A DNA stretch of 10,217 nt from contig JAEYZR010000146.1 in assembly GCA_023427945.1 (NCBI GenBank), forward strand, positions 1-10,217, given 5' to 3'. The notes under the pieces are model-generated. The model searched no databases. It saw only the letters and a list, made by a program, of their open reading frames with translations, and was not told the origin of the DNA. The stretch comes from Pseudomonadota bacterium (GTDB lineage: Bacteria; Pseudomonadota; Gammaproteobacteria; Burkholderiales; Burkholderiaceae_B). Made by a program: the position numbers and the translations under genes. How positions within the stretch are numbered: the first letter of the stretch is position 1; each line of letters begins with the position of its first letter. Below, piece by piece: positions 6,119-10,217 of the stretch.

Positions 6119-6940
6119 TCAGGCGATCTCTTCATACCCTCTGGCAGACGCCCGTTGCGCCATGTCGATCAGTGTGCCGTAGGCCTGCACATCGGCAGGC
6201 ACGAAGCGCGCCACATGGGCCTGCCTGAGCAGGGCCGCATGCTGCGGCTGCTCGTGCATGCCCAGCAATTCAGCCTTCAACCTGGCAACGGCAGCCGGAT
6301 CCACGTCCGGTCCGGCGACCAGCAGCGGATTGGGCGTCCAGGGGGTAAAAGCCAGCGAGCGTACCTGGCTCAGTCGCGCCGGTTCGTGTGCGCGAATCAG
6401 ATCCAGATACCAGCCGTCGATGGCCGTCAGGTCGAACGCCCCCTCACTCAATGCGCGCAAGAGACCATGCGGATTGCCGTAGGGCCCACTCACCTCGGAG
6501 AAGAAGGCCCGCGCTGGCGCGCTTCCCAGTGCGGACAGGGTCGCGCGTGGCGCATTCCAACCGGACTGCGAGTCGCGGACCATCCATCCGTAGCGCGATC
6601 CGCGCGCATCTTCCAGTGTGGTCCAGGTGCTGTCCGCACGCACCAGAAACTCGCTGCGGTAGCGTGCCTGCCCCTCGTAGCCAGGGAAATCCGGCACCAC
6701 GCTGGCCACTGCCGTGTAATGGCGCCCGTCGGCCAGCGCGCACGCGAATGGCCAGCCACACATGAAGGCGCCGCACAGACCCGGTCGGGTCCAGAGCTCA
6801 CCGATAGGCGTGGGCCAGCCGTGCTCGATGAACTCGACCTCCAGCCCGGCGGCGCGATGGGCCGCCTGCAGCAAAGCGTGCCATGCCGCTTTCGCGGCAG
6901 GCGCAACGTCGTACATGCGCGTCGATGTGATCCATGTCAT
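6119..6940 (-). CDS. PhnD-like substrate-binding protein lacking a signal peptide
   Basis: The product has 273 residues and the layout of the PhnD/phosphate-phosphonate binding family (type II periplasmic-binding fold). Supporting segments are GELWTRPGLCGAFMCGWPFA near 47-66, EFLVRADSTWTTLEDARGSR about 90-115, SGPYGNPHGLLRALSEGAFD about 148-168, and IDGWYLDLI. Family members usually bind small ligands in the periplasm for an ABC importer, but none is encoded here. There is no signal peptide, and none can have been missed: in the same frame the TAG of the preceding gene lies 12 bases upstream of ATG 6940. It may therefore be a cytosolic ligand sensor or an enzyme built on the same fold. It is the last gene of a four-gene minus-strand series. 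The ribosome-binding site is weak (GGGACC), so translation may depend on coupling. The ligand is unknown. Confidence 0.83.
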   Translation of the reverse strand: MTWITSTRMYDVAPAAKAAWHALLQAAHRAAGLEVEFIEHGWPTPIGELWTRPGLCGAFMCGWPFACALADGRHYTAVASVVPDFPGYEGQARYRSEFLVRADSTWTTLEDARGSRYGWMVRDSQSGWNAPRATLSALGSAPARAFFSEVSGPYGNPHGLLRALSEGAFDLTAIDGWYLDLIRAHEPARLSQVRSLAFTPWTPNPLLVAGPDVDPAAVARLKAELLGMHEQPQHAALLRQAHVARFVPADVQAYGTLIDMAQRASARGYEEIA

Positions 6941-6952
6941 GGCCGGTCCCGA

Positions 6953-7957
6953 CTAGGCGAACTTCAGTGTCTGGCCCAGGCCCATCCCGCGTGCCTTCTC
7001 CAGCATGGCATGGCCCAGCGCAATATCCGTCGTGGACAGACCCCGGTGCCAGAACAGAATGGTTTCATCCTCGTTTTCGCGCCCTGGCTTGAGCCCGGCC
7101 ACGATCTGTCCCAGCTCGGCATGCAGGTTTTCTTCGGTGATGCGATCGCTGTCCACGTGGGCACGCAAGGCGCCATAGGGCAGACCCTTGCGGCATTGTC
7201 CCCAGTGGTCGACGACGACTTTGCTCATGATGTCGGTGAGCGACAACTCGACCGCGCTCATGGTGCCATAAGGCATCACCAGCGCGCCGGGCTTGATCCA
7301 GCTCGTCTTCAGCAAGGGTGTGGGTTCGGGCAGGCGCGAGGCCTCGACCACGATGTCGGCATCGCGCACGCACGACTCCCAGTCCGTCACGACCTTGACG
7401 GGCTTGCCCAGATCCTGCGACAGGCGGGCGCCGAAGGCATCGCGGCTTTCGGGGCGACGCGAATGCACCCGGATTTCGTCGAAATCGTAGATGCTGTCCA
7501 GGAGTCGCACGTTCCAGTAGGACGTACCGCGTGCGCCGATGTGCCCGAGCACTTTGCTGTTCTTGCGCGCCAGATGCTTGGCACCCAGGGCCGTGACCGC
7601 GCCCGTGCGCATGTCGGTGATGGCGGTCGCATCGACCACTGCCAGCGGCTTGCCATTGGTGGGATCGAACAGGTTCAACAATGCCATCTCCGAGGGCAGG
7701 TCGAACTTGTAGTTGTCCACGAAGTCGCTTACGACCTTCACGCCGGCCACGCCCAGCGGAGCGATGTAGCCGCGCAGCACGTTGAAATGCCCCTTGTCCG
7801 ACGATTCGGGCACCAGGTGCATGCGCGGTTCGATGACGGTCTGTCCTCGTCCCTGCGCATCGAGCGCACTTTCGACCGCTGCCAGGATCTCGGCATCGGT
7901 CAAGGCCAGGGCGCGCACGTCCGGCCCGTTCAGATAGGTGATGTCTATGGCTTGCAT
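6953..7957 (-). CDS. Ornithine cyclodeaminase/mu-crystallin family protein
   Basis: The product has 334 residues, typical for the family. Members are NAD(P)-dependent enzymes that act on amino acids or cyclic imines (ornithine cyclodeaminase, ketimine reductase, alanine or lysine-derived substrates). The N-terminal half shows the substrate-side pattern with VIEPRMHLVP (about 40-50) and GVKVVSDF. Next come AVVDATAITDMRTGAVTALG and AKHLARKNSKVLGHIGARG at about 107-145, where the Rossmann fold begins. A later segment reads VMPYGTMSAVELSLTDIMSK and VVVDHWGQ. The dinucleotide loop is GHIGARGTS rather than the usual GxGxQA-like form, so cofactor use may differ. AGGAG lies 5 bases before the ATG, just past the stop of the receptor gene 12 bp upstream. 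Substrate unknown; true ornithine cyclodeaminase activity is not implied. Confidence 0.92.
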   Translation of the reverse strand: MQAIDITYLNGPDVRALALTDAEILAAVESALDAQGRGQTVIEPRMHLVPESSDKGHFNVLRGYIAPLGVAGVKVVSDFVDNYKFDLPSEMALLNLFDPTNGKPLAVVDATAITDMRTGAVTALGAKHLARKNSKVLGHIGARGTSYWNVRLLDSIYDFDEIRVHSRRPESRDAFGARLSQDLGKPVKVVTDWESCVRDADIVVEASRLPEPTPLLKTSWIKPGALVMPYGTMSAVELSLTDIMSKVVVDHWGQCRKGLPYGALRAHVDSDRITEENLHAELGQIVAGLKPGRENEDETILFWHRGLSTTDIALGHAMLEKARGMGLGQTLKFA

Positions 7958-7969
7958 GCTGACTCCTCT

Positions 7970-8977
7970 TTATTGAATGGGCTGGATGCCCGCTTTCTTG
8001 ACGATATCGGCCCATTTGGTGGTTTCGGCGGCGATCGTTTGCGCGAAGGACTCGCTGGAAGATCCCCTGGCATCCACACCCAGGCCGGCAAACTTCTGAC
8101 GCACCGATTCTTCATTGACGGCGGCGGCGATGTCTTTCTGGAGTTTGTCCAGGATGTCGGCAGGCACTTTTGCCGGTGCCACGATGCCGTACCAGGAGGT
8201 CACGTCGAAATCGGGAAAACCGCTTTCGGCGACTGTGGGCACATCGGGCAGTTGCGGCAAGCGCTGCGGCCCGGCAACCGCCAGAGCGCGCAACTTGCCG
8301 TTCTGGATGTGTGGCAGGACCGTGGAGATTCCAGCGAACATCATTTCGACATTACCGGCCACCACGTCATTGGTGGCCGGTGCCATGCCGTTGTAAGGAA
8401 TGTGCCGCGTGCTGATCTGGGCCGACTGGTTGAGCAGTTCGCCCGCCAGATGGGCGCCGCTGCCCGGGCCTGGGGAAGCGAAATTCAGTTTGTCCGGGTT
8501 GGCCTTGGCATATTCCAGGAGCGCCTCGAAGGTTTTTGCAGGCACGGCCTGGTTGACCACCAGCACATTGGGCGAGCTGGCAAGCAAGGTGACGGGCGCA
8601 AAATCGCGTGCCGTGTCGAAGGTCAACTGGGTGTAGAGCAAGGGATTGACCGTCAGATTGCCGGCTGGCGCCAGGCCCAGCGTGTAGCCATCCGGCTTGG
8701 CCCGGGCCACCTGTGCCATGCCGATGTTGCCGGAAGCACCCGGTTTGTTTTCGACGATGACCGGCACACCCCATTTGACGCTGAGCTGCTGGCCCACGAT
8801 ACGTGGCAGCACATCGGCGATGCCACCCGCACCGAACGGCACGACTATCGTGACGGGACGGTCGGGATAGCTTCCCTCGGCGGCCAGCGCACCGGCTGCC
8901 AGTGTCGTGCCAACCAGCCATGCTGCGGTCCTGAGTACCGACTTGGCGGTACGGTGTAAAGCGAGAGACGTATTCAT
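7970..8977 (-). CDS. Bug/TctC-family periplasmic receptor
   Basis: The product has 335 residues. A signal peptide (basic start, then AAWLVGTTLAAGALAA) is followed by the family opening YPDRPVTIVVPFGAGG. Further typical segments are VENKPGASGNIGMAQVARAK, PDGYTLGLAP, NPLLYTQLTFD, RDFAPVTLLA, LNFASPGPGSGAHLAGELL, HIPYNGMAPATNDVVAG and LAVAGPQRLPQLPDVPTV. Bug proteins bind small carboxylates and other compounds for tripartite tricarboxylate transporters or for sensing. They are very numerous in Bordetella, Achromobacter and other Burkholderiales. No TctA/TctB membrane partners are nearby, as is common for these orphan receptors. A purine-rich AAGGGG precedes the ATG. It starts 42 bp after the lyase gene and is followed by the cyclodeaminase-family gene, so its ligand is probably the operon's substrate (inference). 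Confidence 0.96.
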   Translation of the reverse strand: MNTSLALHRTAKSVLRTAAWLVGTTLAAGALAAEGSYPDRPVTIVVPFGAGGIADVLPRIVGQQLSVKWGVPVIVENKPGASGNIGMAQVARAKPDGYTLGLAPAGNLTVNPLLYTQLTFDTARDFAPVTLLASSPNVLVVNQAVPAKTFEALLEYAKANPDKLNFASPGPGSGAHLAGELLNQSAQISTRHIPYNGMAPATNDVVAGNVEMMFAGISTVLPHIQNGKLRALAVAGPQRLPQLPDVPTVAESGFPDFDVTSWYGIVAPAKVPADILDKLQKDIAAAVNEESVRQKFAGLGVDARGSSSESFAQTIAAETTKWADIVKKAGIQPIQ

Positions 8978-9019
8978 TTTTTTCCCCTTGAAAGTCTCAC
9001 TGCAAGAAATGGCTCGCCA

Positions 9020-10217
9020 TCATTTGTTCAATGGTCGGGCCTTTTGAAGAAAACGGTCGGCCTGAGCGATGTCGGTTGCCAGGCGCCGGTCAGCCGACAA
9101 AAAGGCAACGTATTCACGAAAATCCTTCAGCAACGGCTGGGTGCCTGCGCCCAGGGTGCGCTGCGGCTCGGCGCGCATGCGCAGATCGACCGCCTGGGCA
9201 GCATGTATGAGCTCGATTCCCAGCAGCGTGCGCAGGTAGGCGACCTGCTTGTACAGGCGCTGCGCCGTCACCGGTGCGTTGGTGCCGACGTCCTCGATAT
9301 GCCCCGCCATGACCAGCGCATCGCTGGATACCGGATGCGACAACGACCGGATTTCGGTGACCAGCACGGACACCGGTTTCTGGATGGTGGTGTAGGCCAG
9401 CGTACGGTCATCGGGCGACAGAAAGCGCGGCAGACGCGAGAACGTGGGGTCGCCCATGCGCAGGATGCGCTGCGCCGACGACTGCGCCACATGCGAAAGA
9501 CCGACACTCACGCTTTGCAAGGGCAGCGCCCAGGCAAGGGGGTCAAACCCTGCGCTCGGCACGATGGCCCCTTTTACGTCGCCCTCCGTCACGTAATAGC
9601 GACGCTCTTGCGGGGGAGCGTCCTTGGGCGCCGCCACATCGAGAGCCACCGTGGGGTTGTCATCCGAGCTGTTGATCTGAATGGCCAGTTGCGCATGCAA
9701 CATGTCCAGCATGTCGCGCACGGCGCCATGCACCTGGCTGGCCGTTCTGAAACTGAGCGGATCCTGCAGGCCCCGCGAGTCGTTCTTCTGCCAGAGCGCG
9801 CTGCCACGCAGCAACTCGACCAATCGTGCGGCCGTCTGCTGCTGGCCGGCATAGGGCCGCTGCGCCTGGGTGACGCCCAGAAACGGCGCGACGTTGCCAT
9901 CCATACCTTCCAGCGACAGCGCCACGACCTCATCGGCGCGATCGAGAATCTGCGTGACATCGTGAGCAGCCAGAATGGCCAGGGCCGCGCCATAGGCGTT
10001 GGAACTTAGAATGGACAAGGAGTCCTTGGCGTACGGTTTGACCGGCTGCACGCCGGCCTGGCGCAAGGCATCGGCAGCGCGCATGACCTTGCCGTCGAGC
10101 TCGATCTCACCCTCGCCCATCATGGCCAGCCCGATCTGGGGCAGGATCGTGATGTCCGCCTCGCCCACCGAACCCTCACCCAGCACCACGGGCGTCAGGC
10201 CCTTGTTGAGTAAGGCG
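9020..10217 (-). CDS. Histidine/aromatic ammonia-lyase family protein without MIO triad, partial
   Basis: The frame continues through the right edge, so the N-terminus is missing; about 398 residues are visible. A GTG at 10189 is internal, since family sequence (ALLNKGLTPVVLGEG) continues before it. Family features include MMGEGE, the aromatic-lyase helices, LSFRTASQVHG (compare YSxRC-PQVxG), and INSSDDNPTV (compare NSxTDNP of HutH). HutH and PAL carry GSVG-Ala-Ser-Gly, whose triad cyclises to the MIO electrophile. Here the sequence is GSVGEADITILPQIG, with no Ser in the triad and one residue fewer before GEGE. The flanks stay in frame, so a frameshift does not explain it. Residues near the HutH DHVSMG motif also differ (HIEDVGTN). 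A standard MIO ammonia-lyase reaction therefore seems unlikely; the protein may catalyse another elimination or addition. It leads the minus-strand operon, ending 42 bp before the receptor gene. Confidence 0.88.
   Translation of the reverse strand, partial: ALLNKGLTPVVLGEGSVGEADITILPQIGLAMMGEGEIELDGKVMRAADALRQAGVQPVKPYAKDSLSILSSNAYGAALAILAAHDVTQILDRADEVVALSLEGMDGNVAPFLGVTQAQRPYAGQQQTAARLVELLRGSALWQKNDSRGLQDPLSFRTASQVHGAVRDMLDMLHAQLAIQINSSDDNPTVALDVAAPKDAPPQERRYYVTEGDVKGAIVPSAGFDPLAWALPLQSVSVGLSHVAQSSAQRILRMGDPTFSRLPRFLSPDDRTLAYTTIQKPVSVLVTEIRSLSHPVSSDALVMAGHIEDVGTNAPVTAQRLYKQVAYLRTLLGIELIHAAQAVDLRMRAEPQRTLGAGTQPLLKDFREYVAFLSADRRLATDIAQADRFLQKARPLNK

Noticed and set aside
6046..6135. ATG starts at 6084, 6111 and 6135 for the NolX-like gene
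   Set aside because: None has a Shine-Dalgarno match, and 6135 overlaps the preceding gene. GTG 6045 has AAGGAG at ideal spacing.
6023..8959. Open frame of 978 codons on the plus strand
   Set aside because: It runs antisense to three clearly identified minus-strand genes, which share one reading frame with each other. High GC keeps the mirror frame open; the protein is rich in His, Arg, Gln and Gly with no recognisable domain.
9044..10009. Open frame of 321 codons on the plus strand
   Set aside because: It is antisense to the ammonia-lyase family gene and has the same His/Arg/Gln-rich mirror composition without any family match.
10187..10189. GTG as the start of the ammonia-lyase family gene
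   Set aside because: Conserved family sequence continues in frame upstream to the window edge, so the gene is simply cut off there.
1..10217. CRISPR array, tRNA/rRNA genes, insertion sequences or integrase marking an island edge
   Set aside because: No regularly spaced repeats, cloverleaf-like sequence, transposase motif or terminal inverted repeat was recognised.

Overview
The window joins two unrelated blocks of a GC-rich proteobacterial genome. A Bug/TctC-type periplasmic receptor sits in a small catabolic operon next to a type III secretion system (T3SS) segment. This fits Burkholderiales, perhaps the Alcaligenaceae (Bordetella/Achromobacter relatives). That placement is inference; no rRNA or other marker gene is present.

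Left block, about 1-6045, T3SS. On the plus strand a tightly coupled series runs: SctX-like (partial, reading frame doubtful), SctY-like TPR chaperone, SctV export-gate protein, a secretin, and a small lipoprotein. SctY and sctV overlap as ATGA, and sctV and the secretin overlap as GTGA. The secretin is of the CpaC/RcpA (Tad/Flp pilus) type rather than the YscC type. The lipoprotein carries a motif like the C-terminal end of CpaD. A convergent minus-strand gene encodes a TadD-like TPR lipoprotein. Together they look like a Tad-derived outer-membrane module serving a T3SS, reminiscent of the rhizobial rhcV/rhcC2/y4yS neighbourhood, here beside Ysc-like SctX/SctY genes. Next, also on the minus strand, is a 153-residue protein resembling one repeat of the HrpF/NolX secreted translocon proteins. 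It starts at a GTG behind a strong Shine-Dalgarno sequence and is probably a substrate of this T3SS.

Right block, about 6119-10217, metabolic operon on the minus strand. In transcription order it encodes: an aromatic amino acid/histidine ammonia-lyase family protein (5' end beyond the window), a Bug-type periplasmic receptor, an ornithine cyclodeaminase/mu-crystallin family protein, and a PhnD-like binding protein without a signal peptide. Gaps are 42, 12 and 12 bp. The lyase has Glu-Ala-Asp where the family has the Ala-Ser-Gly that forms the MIO cofactor, in an otherwise collinear frame, so it probably cannot be a classical MIO ammonia-lyase. The operon looks like uptake and breakdown of an unknown amino-acid-like compound.

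The two blocks meet in a 73-bp gap (6046-6118). No tRNA, rRNA, CRISPR, insertion sequence or integrase is visible, and no stretch longer than about 110 bp lacks a gene.
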